Shown: piece after piece, positions 7,896 to 20,552 of the stretch
Layout: every line of letters starts with the position of its first letter
Position numbering within the stretch: position 1 is the first letter of the stretch
Assembly (NCBI GenBank): GCA_022484565.1
Contig: JAKVKZ010000005.1
Location: 1 to 64,000 of the forward strand
From: Muribaculaceae bacterium
Lineage (GTDB): Bacteria > Bacteroidota > Bacteroidia > Bacteroidales > Muribaculaceae
DNA: 64,000 nucleotides
Reading direction: 5' to 3'
Position numbers and translations under genes: made by a program
Notes under the pieces: generated by a model
Database searches by the model: none
Told to the model about the DNA's origin: nothing
The model's input: the letters and a program-made list of their open reading frames with translations, nothing else

Positions 7896-10700
7896 CTACT
7901 TTACAAATAAAGATTTCAATTGTGATTCGGTAACGCTTTGCGAAGGGTGAAATAATCCACCTTTCATATAATCCAAAAGGCTACTGGTCAGTTGAACGGC
8001 TTCAGGGCGATTTTGAGAATTGCTCAATAAGTCAACGCCACATAGCATCAGTGAGCCATTCCCTACTTTAAGCTCCACTATCAATCCCAATGAACGGGCA
8101 GTGAACCAATCATCAATGATGCGAACAATTGGCTTCGCATCGCCCAGTTTATGCAAAGGAAGCGCATTGCAGTGCGACATGGCATCCTGCCACTGATAAT
8201 TGCTGTGATATTCAGTCGGGAAAAGCCGAAGAGCAGGATGAGCAGGATTGCACAATATACCCAAAGTGTGCGGTGCCATGCCATTCGTCCAAAGAGTGTT
8301 CCAGAAAATGGAAGAAAAGCCTACCACCACTGAATCTTTACCCTCATTTCTAAGACTGCCAAGCACTGGACTAAGCAGCACTTTGCCTCCATCTGACAAT
8401 TTTTTCAGCACAGCCTCATTGAGCGAAGAAGCCACCATGACATCACCGTCATCAACTTTAGCATCAGGATAAGCCCAAAGGCTCCATCTGTTTTTATAAC
8501 CACCAACCTCAACAGCAAGCTCCCACTGCTGCGGAGAATCGACTTTAACCAAATGGGAAATGTTCCCCACAGGAGTTAATGCCCCAGTTGGCATATTAAC
8601 AGCTTTCATAACTCCACTGTCAATCTGACGGCCATTCTTAGCAGTAATTTTCCAGCATATCGGCAGATTCAAATCCTGTTGTGAAAACTGAGCAACCTCA
8701 ATATTTGCCCTCAGCGTGTCGCCGGAACGATAAACGAAGCGAGGCATAAGAGCCAATGGGACTATTGAATTGCAGAATTCACTATATTGCTGTGGAGTTA
8801 CGTATCCTTTTGATTTCCAAAACGGATTAAGCACGCCCACAATTGCACTGCCCTGTCCTGGGAAATCGTGCAAATCAAGCAGTTGGAAACCCCCAAAATC
8901 TTTAGTGCGAAGCGCAGCTTCAATATCAGCCTTATAGCACAAAGTCTGCAATTTGCCCGAAGCCAGCAGGAAACTGTCGGCAAGGTTAAGTAATCCATTA
9001 TCCCTCAATCTGTCCTCAAAAATATCAAAATTCTTTGCCTTTAGCACACCAGTGTACTCAGCACGCTCCTTCAAATCAGGATACACGCACCATTGACCTA
9101 TTTCATGGCTGATAGTGGGTTGAGTCTTGGAAATCATGCTGCTCCAATTGAATTCACTATTTGGCGTTTTGGAATTAATAATGCTCTTCACACCCTCACC
9201 CCATCGTTGAATCCTCGGACCTGACACGCAAAGCCAATCACATTCCGGCACAGCGGGCCAACCTGCAGCGGTGGTGAATAGAAGTCTATTTTCGTGTTGT
9301 TTCCAATAGCTGACAAAATTTCTGAGATATTTCTCACGATTCTTGCCCCAAGGCTCGTTGCCGTACGACATCAAGCAAAATGACGGATGATTGCCGTATT
9401 CATCAATAATTCTTTTGCTTTCATCATACACGAACTTGTCAATCGGCTTGCCACTACCAATATCGCCTGACCATGTGTCGCACTCAACATACAAATAAAT
9501 TCCCAATCTATCCGCAGCCCTGAATGCCGCCTCTGGCGGACACCAAGAATGGAAACGGATGTGATTCAAGCCATAAGCCTTGCAAGTCTCCATAATATGT
9601 TTCCATTGATTCTCGTCAGTGGCGGGGAATCCAGTCTTTGGGAAAATGCAACATTCCAAAGTTCCACGGAAAAAGACAGGGCGACCATTGACAGTTATCT
9701 GTGTGCCTTTTACACCAAGTTGGCGCAGCCCAAAAGTATCATTACACTCATCAGCGCCTTCATTCGTCAAAAGTTTCACGTTTAAAGAATACAAATTAGG
9801 TGAGAACTCGTCCCATAGACGGAAATCAGCGCTCATGTCATAATCGGCATTAATCACATTGTCTCCTTTAGCAATGGAAATATTCATTTTCAGCACAGGA
9901 AGTGCGGTATTGTCGGCAGCTGAAGCCGAAATCATTAATATCGCACTATTTCCGATTTTTTTATCTGATGATATGTGAAGGGTGATGTGTATCTTCTTCC
10001 TTGCAATGTCAGGCTCAATCCTGACATTGTTCACAAATGTTTTAGGACGCGCAACGAGTGACAAGTCTCCGACAATTCCATTCCAATTGGTCTGAGTGTT
10101 ATCGGATATGCTGTGAGCATCCAGTCCGGGCTGAATGTCGCCAATGCTATTGTCAACGCACAAAGTGAGATTGTATTCCTTCCCGGGCTTTAATCCGCTC
10201 AACTCATATCTATGGGGAACAGCCAATGAATTTCTGTTGCCCACTTTCTTCCCATTGAGCCAAAGCGATGTCCGCCAATGGCATCTTTCAAGATTCAATT
10301 CCACTGAACGGTTCTTCCAATTTGAAGGAACAACTATTTTCCTTTGATACCATGCCTTACCAACATAATATTTATTAGGAGTGAGCCAAAAAACGATTTT
10401 TGTATTTTCAGGAGAACGGTATTTTTTATAAAAATCACTTTCATACCAACTCTTATTCCACATCGACCCCGTCCATTTAGTGTTTACGCTAATTTCATCG
10501 CCTATTCCATTCGTATTCAATGAGCCAGGCAAAAGCAGCGAATCAGTGAACCAGCTATTGTACCATTTCTCACTCTCGCCAACATTTTTGGGGTCAAGCC
10601 TATAATTCCACTTTCCATCCAATGGTTGAACAGATGTTTGCGCAAAAGCCCCCATAAAAAGAGATGAAGCCAAGAAAAAAACTAAACAAAAATGTTTCAT
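7896..10700 (-). CDS. GH2 family glycosidase (beta-galactosidase or beta-glucuronidase-like)
   Basis: Signal peptide about 1-20, then the GH2 sugar-binding jelly roll (about 24-220, with YYVGKAWYQRKIVVPSNW and CHWRTSLWLNGKKVG), an Ig-like domain (about 225-330) and a TIM barrel (about 335-600). The acid/base is E449 in YGNEPWG and the nucleophile E533 in SHEIGQW. The barrel segment GLNHIRFHSWCPPEAAF is typical of a GH2 subgroup found in plant cell-wall PULs. About 330 residues follow the barrel without a domain I can name. Exact sugar specificity cannot be read from the sequence. It starts 21 bp after the LacZ-type GH2 gene and is probably co-transcribed with it. Confidence 0.85.
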   Translation of the reverse strand: MKHFCLVFFLASSLFMGAFAQTSVQPLDGKWNYRLDPKNVGESEKWYNSWFTDSLLLPGSLNTNGIGDEISVNTKWTGSMWNKSWYESDFYKKYRSPENTKIVFWLTPNKYYVGKAWYQRKIVVPSNWKNRSVELNLERCHWRTSLWLNGKKVGNRNSLAVPHRYELSGLKPGKEYNLTLCVDNSIGDIQPGLDAHSISDNTQTNWNGIVGDLSLVARPKTFVNNVRIEPDIARKKIHITLHISSDKKIGNSAILMISASAADNTALPVLKMNISIAKGDNVINADYDMSADFRLWDEFSPNLYSLNVKLLTNEGADECNDTFGLRQLGVKGTQITVNGRPVFFRGTLECCIFPKTGFPATDENQWKHIMETCKAYGLNHIRFHSWCPPEAAFRAADRLGIYLYVECDTWSGDIGSGKPIDKFVYDESKRIIDEYGNHPSFCLMSYGNEPWGKNREKYLRNFVSYWKQHENRLLFTTAAGWPAVPECDWLCVSGPRIQRWGEGVKSIINSKTPNSEFNWSSMISKTQPTISHEIGQWCVYPDLKERAEYTGVLKAKNFDIFEDRLRDNGLLNLADSFLLASGKLQTLCYKADIEAALRTKDFGGFQLLDLHDFPGQGSAIVGVLNPFWKSKGYVTPQQYSEFCNSIVPLALMPRFVYRSGDTLRANIEVAQFSQQDLNLPICWKITAKNGRQIDSGVMKAVNMPTGALTPVGNISHLVKVDSPQQWELAVEVGGYKNRWSLWAYPDAKVDDGDVMVASSLNEAVLKKLSDGGKVLLSPVLGSLRNEGKDSVVVGFSSIFWNTLWTNGMAPHTLGILCNPAHPALRLFPTEYHSNYQWQDAMSHCNALPLHKLGDAKPIVRIIDDWFTARSLGLIVELKVGNGSLMLCGVDLLSNSQNRPEAVQLTSSLLDYMKGGLFHPSQSVTESQLKSLFVK

Positions 10701-10721
10701 CGACAGCTATATATAATTAAA

Positions 10722-13811
<3,090 letters not shown>

Positions 13812-13843
13812 TTATGTTAAGATAATTTATTCAATAATAGATT

Positions 13844-13875
13844 CAAATTTACATAATTCTATGATTTTCACCAAA
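13844..13875 (-). promoter_or_regulatory. Canonical Bacteroidota promoter of the LacZ-type GH2 gene
   Basis: On the plus strand CAAATTTA (13844-13851, TAAATTTG in transcription direction) and CAAA (13872-13875, TTTG) are separated by 20 bp, matching TTTG-N19/20-TAnnTTTG. The -7 box lies about 40 bp before the start codon. Neither operator type seen elsewhere is present. Confidence 0.65.
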
Positions 13876-13880
13876 CAGTT

Positions 13881-13935
13881 GCATGTGAGGAGTGAAAATT
13901 CATGTAATATGAATCATCCGCATCTCCCCACATGC
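13881..13935 (-). terminator. Hairpin after the sulfatase-GH30 gene
   Basis: GCATGTGAGGAG pairs with CTCCCCACATGC (fully paired in minus-strand RNA by G-U wobble), with an inner ATTCAT/ATGAAT stem. It begins 15 bp beyond the stop codon of the fusion gene and just upstream of the promoter of the next gene. Confidence 0.65.
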
Positions 13936-13949
13936 ACGAATGAGAAAAT

Positions 13950-16790
13950 CTACTTTTTATTAAACACTATTGTTGTAACTGATTTTGATTTCAAAATTAA
14001 ATTAAAGGAGCTATCATCGGAAAAATCGCGCAAAATACGCTCGCAATTTTCGTCAGCAGAGGTCCTGTACATTTCTACTGGCACAAATTCTTCGTTCAAC
14101 GACTTAACGTCGAAATTGAACAGGCTATTCTTGTTATTCCGATTAACAGCAACTACAACCAACCTTTCCCCGTCAGGAGAAATTGCAGCGAGCACATTGT
14201 CATGATTACTGTCTATTATAGTATATCCGGGATTAATAAAGTTCATGAACTGCTTGTGGCAATAATATCCTTTATTCTTCACAAATATCTTCTTATTTTT
14301 ATCAAAACCGACCAACGACCAAACGCCATCGTATCCACCGCCATAATATTGCCAGTCGCACCAGCTGTTAGGACGCATAACATTCAAATCCACAGCCATA
14401 CGTTCAGCCATTATCAAATAATTGTCCAATCCTTTTTCAGTATAGTTCAAAGGGCCGGATTCAGATTGCCACAAACGGATATTATGCGATTTAGCGAACT
14501 CTCCAAGCTCTGCCCTTTTCGTTCCTGCATAGCTATGGGTATTAATCTGGCTGATATATTGCAACACAGAATCTTTTTCATACTTCAAGACGCCATTCAT
14601 ACACTCATCTATGCTGTTGGCATCCATAGCAGAAATGGAAGTGTATTTCAGCATATCTCTATTCTTGAGTTCTTGATATAACGTTTTGATGATTTTCTCT
14701 TGATTTGCTTGATTGAACGCACATCCTTCTTGCTTTCCACCCTCTTTCCACCAATTGGAATATGGCTCATTCACAGGCGAAATGGTTTTGAAAGTAACAT
14801 TATATTTCTTCTTATAATGTTCCACGCAATCAGCAAGATATTTAGCAAAATCTCCAAAACAATCATTACGAATATTATCAGAGCCATCGGGCGTTCCTGA
14901 GGTGCAACCGCTAATAGTCATCCAATATGGAGGCGAATAGCTGGCAGCTTCAAACACGGCATTCGGGCAATTTTTCTTAATCATGAGTAATATTTTGCGC
15001 TGTGCCGCATCGGAATTCCAATCGTAAGCGGAATCCCTTCCGTTTTTATATCCAGGAACTTGTGCGTCAAGCCTCATGTGCATTTTATGGTTGGGCGATT
15101 CACCGCCGCCGATATTGTAACGGAATATATTCATGTTAAGTTCTTTAGGATTTGTCATCCAATCAACCATTGGCGACAGTTCCTTTTCAGTAAATCTTTT
15201 GCCTAAATCATTAGCCCACCATGAGATTGATACTCCCCATCCTTCAAATTTTTGATTTTTAATGTCAGCATTTATTTTCAAAGTGTCAACAGGTACAACT
15301 GAATAATACGGATTGGGTGTAGGAAGTTTGGCACCGACATTTTTTATCCAATTATGCAATTCATTTTTCAGCCTTAGAACTTTGTCAGGATTTTTTGATG
15401 ACAAATCATTTGACTCAGAAATATCCTTCTTCAAATTATAAAGTTCGCATTTCCCGTTTTCATAGAACTCAATTAATTTCCAATCTCCATCACGGACTGC
15501 CGACGCAGGGCTGTCGCCTTTTCCTCCGTATTGAGGGTAATGCCAAAACAATGATGTCCTGTCAATTTTACCGCCTTTCAGCAAAGGCATTAAATCCACT
15601 CCATCCATGTGCTGCTCAGGCTTCAATTTCAATCCGCACGCAGATAGAATTGTAGGATAAAAATCCGTTGATATTACAGGAGTAGTACAAGTTTTCCCCA
15701 CGTTGTTCAAATAAGGGATACGAATCAAGAAAGGAACTCTTATTCCGCCCTCATACAGCCATCCTTTACCTCCACGCAATGGATAATTGCATGTGGGTGA
15801 GCCTTCAGCTGTGGATAAGCCGCCATTATCCGACAAAAAGCAAATGATAGTGTTGTCGTACAGTCCTGATTCTTTCAAATAGTCAATAACTTTACCGACA
15901 TTTTCATCCATGCTTGAAATCAGCGCAGCATAATCAGGGTCGCTTTGAACTGTTCTCTCTTTCCAATGATTGCGAGGGTTTGGGCAATCGTTAAGCCATG
16001 GAAAGTTTTTGGAAAACGCCTTTAACGTATCAATTCCCATTTTGTGAGCCTTGTCTTTGAATATTAAAGCCTTCTCTGGTTTCGGCTGTATCGGCGTATG
16101 CACAGCATAAAAGGAAAGATACATAAAGAATTTATTGTCTTTATGAGTCTTAATCCAATTCACTGCCTCATTTCCAAGCCGGTCAGTAAGAAATTCGCCC
16201 TTAGGTCCATCAGGAAGGTAAGGATTGTGATAAGGCGTGAAATAGGCATTACCCTCTTTTTGGTCGCCGTTAGGATTTCCTTTCATCCAGCCTCCAATAT
16301 TCCTGTCGAATCCTTGATACTGTGGATAATATAAAGAATCTTCACAACAATGCCATTTCCCGACGAAACAGGTTTGATAGCCATTCTCTTTTAAAGCCTC
16401 AGCCACAGTTTCCTCTTCAAGTGGCATATTTATATTTATTTTAGGGACAAGCAATTTATACTGACTTGTCTGCTTGCCTGTCAACCCGTATTGATAACCC
16501 GGAATCCAGTCTGTAATGTTCAATCTTGCAGGATATTTACCAGTCATTATGCTGCATCGTGTTGGTGAACTTATGGCTGCAGCCGCATAACCGTTATTAA
16601 ACACCATACTTTCCGATGCCAGTTTATCAATATTCGGCGTTTCATAATATGGACTGCCATTATAGGAGACATCTTTCCAGCCATAATCGTCAACAAGAAT
16701 AAAAACCACGTTTGGTGAAGGCTTTTGTGGCAATGCACTAAAAGCAAGCCCTGCCATCAACATAAAACTTGATAATCTATATTTTATCAT
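13950..16790 (-). CDS. Sulfatase-GH30 fusion enzyme (bifunctional)
   Basis: Two enzymes in one frame (946 aa from the preferred ATG at 16790, which starts a signal peptide; an ATG at 16835 is possible). Residues about 25-500 are a type I sulfatase: NVVFILVDDYGWKDVSYNGS, serine-type signature SSPTRCSIMTG with S74 as the residue to be converted to formylglycine, FVGKWHC, IICFLSDNGG. Residues about 515-946 are GH30, closest by motif to the endo-beta-1,6-galactanase group: SYSPPYWMTISGC, acid/base E675 in SPVNEPYSNWW, nucleophile E777 in LWQSESGP. A serine-type sulfatase needs an anSME maturase, not present here. Sulfate removal coupled to galactan backbone cleavage is the natural reading. It has its own type I operator-promoter, about 190 bp upstream. 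Confidence 0.9.
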   Translation of the reverse strand: MIKYRLSSFMLMAGLAFSALPQKPSPNVVFILVDDYGWKDVSYNGSPYYETPNIDKLASESMVFNNGYAAAAISSPTRCSIMTGKYPARLNITDWIPGYQYGLTGKQTSQYKLLVPKININMPLEEETVAEALKENGYQTCFVGKWHCCEDSLYYPQYQGFDRNIGGWMKGNPNGDQKEGNAYFTPYHNPYLPDGPKGEFLTDRLGNEAVNWIKTHKDNKFFMYLSFYAVHTPIQPKPEKALIFKDKAHKMGIDTLKAFSKNFPWLNDCPNPRNHWKERTVQSDPDYAALISSMDENVGKVIDYLKESGLYDNTIICFLSDNGGLSTAEGSPTCNYPLRGGKGWLYEGGIRVPFLIRIPYLNNVGKTCTTPVISTDFYPTILSACGLKLKPEQHMDGVDLMPLLKGGKIDRTSLFWHYPQYGGKGDSPASAVRDGDWKLIEFYENGKCELYNLKKDISESNDLSSKNPDKVLRLKNELHNWIKNVGAKLPTPNPYYSVVPVDTLKINADIKNQKFEGWGVSISWWANDLGKRFTEKELSPMVDWMTNPKELNMNIFRYNIGGGESPNHKMHMRLDAQVPGYKNGRDSAYDWNSDAAQRKILLMIKKNCPNAVFEAASYSPPYWMTISGCTSGTPDGSDNIRNDCFGDFAKYLADCVEHYKKKYNVTFKTISPVNEPYSNWWKEGGKQEGCAFNQANQEKIIKTLYQELKNRDMLKYTSISAMDANSIDECMNGVLKYEKDSVLQYISQINTHSYAGTKRAELGEFAKSHNIRLWQSESGPLNYTEKGLDNYLIMAERMAVDLNVMRPNSWCDWQYYGGGYDGVWSLVGFDKNKKIFVKNKGYYCHKQFMNFINPGYTIIDSNHDNVLAAISPDGERLVVVAVNRNNKNSLFNFDVKSLNEEFVPVEMYRTSADENCERILRDFSDDSSFNLILKSKSVTTIVFNKK

Positions 16791-16981
16791 AACTTTTGCA
16801 TTTAAATTAATTCGATATATTACGGATAGCAACATCTATTGCTGTTTGTTCTGAACAAACAAAAAGAGCAACGAGACACTGCTATTAATTCGTTGAAAAG
16901 AGGATATGTATTTATATTTGAGTTTCACTGATGTGGAATTAAATTCTAAATTGAAATGACATTCGTTATAAAAATCTCATA

Positions 16982-17041
16982 CAAAGGTATTTTTTATAGA
17001 TTAATCATAAAATAGATTATCTTACTTTATTGATGGACAAT
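16982..17041 (-). promoter_or_regulatory. Type I operator-promoter of the sulfatase-GH30 gene
   Basis: On the plus strand: -7 box CAAAGGTA at 16982-16989, repeats TAGATTAT at 17013 and TGGACAAT at 17034 (21 bp apart, box-to-repeat distance 24). This predicts a 5' leader of roughly 185 nt to the preferred start; I see no strong structure in the leader. The remainder of the gap up to 17163 shows nothing else I can name. Confidence 0.75.
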
Positions 17042-17163
17042 TGTTCAATAAACTTGTATCGAGAGCAGTATTTGATTCCAACCGCTTCTTCGTATAAAAA
17101 ATGGATGATAATCTTGTTTTCCCCTATGTATCCGGTCCTAAGCATATAGATTTGATTGTATTG

Positions 17164-19047
17164 TTAGCTGACAATGATTTTGGTATGATTCAACAAATAA
17201 AGGCCTGATGCAACATGAATAGTGTTGCTGCCTTTCTTTACACCAATATTTTGAATGAATTTCCCCGATAAATCAAATAAAGGCAATATTATATCATAAT
17301 CAGAATCAATTTGAATTCCACCTTTAACGCCATATAATTTTATACCATGTAACTTTTCTTTAGCAATTCCCGTTGAATAAACGCGTGGGTTAGGATTATT
17401 GTCAATCCATACTTCATCTATATAACACTTAACATTTGCTCCAGAATTCATCTTGAAATACAACGAATTTATTGTTGATGCGGGTATGGCACTTGAAACG
17501 TAGTCAGTCCACTTATCCGTTATTTTCGTGCTGATATATGTATTGCTGACATCAGCGACATGAACCGTTCCTTCATCAATCGAGTCTTTCATCATCATTA
17601 CATGCAGATATTTTCTGTCTTCATTTACACTTACCGGTTTTTTAAATGCAATCTGTGCACCATGCCACCAATTTCCTGTGTCAGTTAATTTAACAGGCGA
17701 TTCAAAGTATAGGCAACGGGCTGTTTTATTAAGACTTGTGTCAGAAGGATTAGCACAATAGTAATCCAAACTGTATGTAGAGGATTGAGTGGTTATTATA
17801 GTTTTTGCCTCTGTATCACTTTTGTCCTCAAAATCCAATATGGAATTAGCCGTTATCTCTTCTGGAATAAATAGTCGAATCTCATCAATATACCCAAATG
17901 TAGTGCCCGACAATATTTTACCGGCTGGAGAATTGTTGTAACCAATATCTCCAAGAAAGCGCAATTGTGTTACTGGTAAATCAGATGTTCCACTATTATT
18001 TACCATAAATGTTATGTCTTGCCAATTTCCGTAATCAGTATAAGCTGACAACGGGCGGATATCTGTTTGGGAAGTATTTACCCTGATAGCAATATCAGGC
18101 TTTGACATATACTTCACAAGAATATGCACTTCACGGGCCTTTCCTGCGGGTATAATAAAAGATACTGGAATATCCACCAATTCATACCAATTTGATGAAG
18201 TTCGACCAATCTGTAAGCACTTATTTGTTGTGTCCAATCCTGATTTCAATGGATTATCCACAATGCTTGCCGTCGCACCGAAATTTGATGTTACTTTCTC
18301 TGCATTCTCAAAATCGCAAAGAGTTCCAGAATCCACATAATTAGGCGCGAACCATTTATATATTTCAGCAGCAACTATCTTATGACCCAATTCATTTATA
18401 TGATTGCTTTGTGCCATGTATTTGTTCAGCGTCTCTCCATTTTGCCTCATTTTCTTGAAAACGGCATAGCTGTCAACCAGCCCTACATGATATTTTGATG
18501 CAATCGCCCGTATCTGAATGGCCTGTTTTGCCAATGGTGCTGAATCATTAAGTATGTCTTCTGTAATGTCGGGCGTTGGAGTCAACAATATGACTTTGCA
18601 ACCATAAGCCAAAGCTTTCTGTACCATACTTTCCCATGCGGCCCTTGACCTTGCCAGACTAATTCCCCTGTCGTTCAATCCATAATCTATGAACAGCACA
18701 TCAGGACGCATGCACAGCACCTCTTTATCAAACCTCGTTGCCCCCTGCTCCGACTGTTCACCACCTATACTGGTCGTTATTGAGTTCACAACAGCCGACG
18801 TATATGTTTCCTTGACTAATGCCAAAGTCTGGTGCGGATATGCCGCCAATGTATTTACAACAGGTGTGGCAAAATAGCCTGAAGGCACGCTGTGACCATG
18901 AAAAACCAGATTTATTGTCCTGTTATTTGGCCATTGTACCAATAATTCCGTCTTTAAAGTTTTCAAATATGTACCTTCATCAGCTATCTGAGAATAACAT
19001 ACTATGCCTGAAAACAACATCAATAAAATAAAAATACTTTTTTTCAT
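17164..19047 (-). CDS. SGNH hydrolase with X1-X2 modules and T9SS-like tail
   Basis: Signal peptide about 1-19. The SGNH domain (about 20-235) has the nucleophile S53 in FHGHSVPSGYF, an oxyanion block TSIGGEQSEQGA, block III IDYGLNDRG, and the catalytic His H216 in SNHINELGH. That set supports an esterase, probably acting on acyl groups of the glycan. Residues about 238-385 (X1) and 390-560 (X2) repeat the modules of the 5421-7556 and 19306-20541 genes and likely bind carbohydrate. The last 60 residues are a short T9SS-like tail (LPLFDLSGKFIQNIGV, SGLYLLNHTKIIVS). It is monocistronic, with its own type I operator-promoter and a terminator of the preceding unit at 19260-19289. Confidence 0.85.
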   Translation of the reverse strand: MKKSIFILLMLFSGIVCYSQIADEGTYLKTLKTELLVQWPNNRTINLVFHGHSVPSGYFATPVVNTLAAYPHQTLALVKETYTSAVVNSITTSIGGEQSEQGATRFDKEVLCMRPDVLFIDYGLNDRGISLARSRAAWESMVQKALAYGCKVILLTPTPDITEDILNDSAPLAKQAIQIRAIASKYHVGLVDSYAVFKKMRQNGETLNKYMAQSNHINELGHKIVAAEIYKWFAPNYVDSGTLCDFENAEKVTSNFGATASIVDNPLKSGLDTTNKCLQIGRTSSNWYELVDIPVSFIIPAGKAREVHILVKYMSKPDIAIRVNTSQTDIRPLSAYTDYGNWQDITFMVNNSGTSDLPVTQLRFLGDIGYNNSPAGKILSGTTFGYIDEIRLFIPEEITANSILDFEDKSDTEAKTIITTQSSTYSLDYYCANPSDTSLNKTARCLYFESPVKLTDTGNWWHGAQIAFKKPVSVNEDRKYLHVMMMKDSIDEGTVHVADVSNTYISTKITDKWTDYVSSAIPASTINSLYFKMNSGANVKCYIDEVWIDNNPNPRVYSTGIAKEKLHGIKLYGVKGGIQIDSDYDIILPLFDLSGKFIQNIGVKKGSNTIHVASGLYLLNHTKIIVS

Positions 19048-19075
19048 AATGAAATAATGTTATAATAATTTTACA

Positions 19076-19135
19076 CAAAAATATATTTTGCGAAATTATT
19101 GTGGAATGGATAATATTACTTTATTGATGGACAAT
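19076..19135 (-). promoter_or_regulatory. Type I operator-promoter of the SGNH gene
   Basis: On the plus strand: -7 box CAAAAATA at 19076-19083, repeats TGGATAAT at 19107 and TGGACAAT at 19128. Spacing of 21 and 24 is identical to the other type I sites. The segment after the second repeat (TTGTTCAATAAACTTG) is also identical to that at 17040-17055, so the conserved block is longer than the repeats alone. Confidence 0.8.
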
Positions 19136-19259
19136 TGTTCAATAAACTTGTGATAAACAAATTGCCTTTATTAAATGGCAATTTCGATATATTAATGCGA
19201 AAAAATCAAGTTGCCTCATAACAATATTGCAACCTTTTTTTCGTAATAGAAAAAAACAA

Positions 19260-19289
19260 GCCTTGGCACAAATTTCTTCATACCAAGGC
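19260..19289 (-). terminator. Intrinsic terminator of the SusC/D operon
   Basis: GCCTTGG / CCAAGGC stem with a long loop, followed on the minus strand by CTTGTTTTTTT. It lies 16 bp past the stop codon of the last gene of the 29703-19306 operon. Confidence 0.8.
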
Positions 19290-19305
19290 CATCGAACAGA
19301 ATAAC

Positions 19306-20541
19306 TTACTTAACGACTACTTTGGACCCGTTCAGAATGTAAAGTCCTGATTGGATATTTACAAAGTTATCGCCATTTCTTACGGAAATATTCTTAACTA
19401 ACCGACCCAGCACATCGAAAACTGGGATGTTAACATTTCTATCGGATATAACTTCGATTCCACCGTTAGTTCCAAACACCTTTAAGCCATTAGTGCTTAT
19501 GCCTTTAACTCCAGAATCAACTGTACGAGGATTCGGGTCGTTATCAACCCAAATATTATCAATATAGCATTTCACATTTGCACCGGAGTTCATTTTGAAA
19601 TTCAGCACATTAATTGTTGTGGCAGTAATAGGACTTGAAACATAGTCAACCCAATCTGTACCTGCGAATACTACAGAGATGTAATTAGTGTTATCATCCG
19701 CTACCCAAACTGTGCCACCATCTACAGCGTCTTTCTTCATCATGATATGAAGATATTTTCTGTCGGTATCCAATTTTATAGGTTTTTTGAACGCTATCTT
19801 CGGACCATGCCACCAATTCCCTGTATTTGTCAAAAGAACAGGTGATTCAAACAGCAAGCACTTATTGGATTTATTGATAGTACCATTTTCTGGGTTATCG
19901 CAGAAATTATCCAATGTGTAAGTATCCGACTGCGTGGTGATAGCAACCTTGGATTCAGTGTCAGCCTTATCCTCAAAGTTCAATATGGAATTAGTTGTTA
20001 TCATTTCAGGAACTTCGAGCTTGATTTCATCAATGTAGCCAAATGTTGTACTTGATAAGATTTGACCAGATGGTACGTTTTCAAAACCCATATCTGCTTC
20101 ATAGCGCAATTGTGTAACAGCTAAATCGGTAGCATCAGTGTTTGTTATCACAAAAACCAAGTCTTGCCAATTTCCAAAATCAGTATAACGCGCTATTGGA
20201 CGGATATCTGGATTACTGGTATTCACTCTGATTGCAACATCAGGCTGTGCTGCATACTTCACAAGAATGTGAATGTCACGAGTTTCCCCTGCAGGAATTG
20301 TGAATGATACAGGAATGTCGGTCATCTCATACCAATTCGATGAAGTTCGGCCAACCTGTAAGCAATTATCTGTTGTGTCCAAACCAGCTTTCAACGGATT
20401 AGCTACAATAGATGCTGTAGAACCATAATTAGTGGTTAATGTTACTGCACTCTCAAAATCAACAAGAGTGGTTTCAGTTGCATAGGAACCAAAAGGCACC
20501 AGCAAGCATGACAAGAAGAACAAATTAATTAATTTTTTCAT
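19306..20541 (-). CDS. Secreted X1-X2 two-module protein with T9SS-like tail
   Basis: Signal peptide about 1-21. X1 (about 23-180) begins TLVDFESAVTLTTNYGSTA and includes QVGRTSSNWYEMTDIPVSF. X2 (about 185-345) includes SILNFEDKADTESKVAITT, NTGNWWHGPKIAFKKPI and ends CYIDNIWVDNDPNPR. The tail (about 350-411) has IPVFDVLGRLVKNISV and SGLYILNGSKVVVK. There is no catalytic domain; it is essentially the binding half of the SGNH protein as a separate gene. Last gene of the SusC-SusD operon, 11 bp after the LamG-GH30 gene, so a surface or secreted glycan-binding role is likely but unproven. Confidence 0.8.
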   Translation of the reverse strand: MKKLINLFFLSCLLVPFGSYATETTLVDFESAVTLTTNYGSTASIVANPLKAGLDTTDNCLQVGRTSSNWYEMTDIPVSFTIPAGETRDIHILVKYAAQPDVAIRVNTSNPDIRPIARYTDFGNWQDLVFVITNTDATDLAVTQLRYEADMGFENVPSGQILSSTTFGYIDEIKLEVPEMITTNSILNFEDKADTESKVAITTQSDTYTLDNFCDNPENGTINKSNKCLLFESPVLLTNTGNWWHGPKIAFKKPIKLDTDRKYLHIMMKKDAVDGGTVWVADDNTNYISVVFAGTDWVDYVSSPITATTINVLNFKMNSGANVKCYIDNIWVDNDPNPRTVDSGVKGISTNGLKVFGTNGGIEVISDRNVNIPVFDVLGRLVKNISVRNGDNFVNIQSGLYILNGSKVVVK

Positions 20542-20552
20542 AAATTTAAGTA

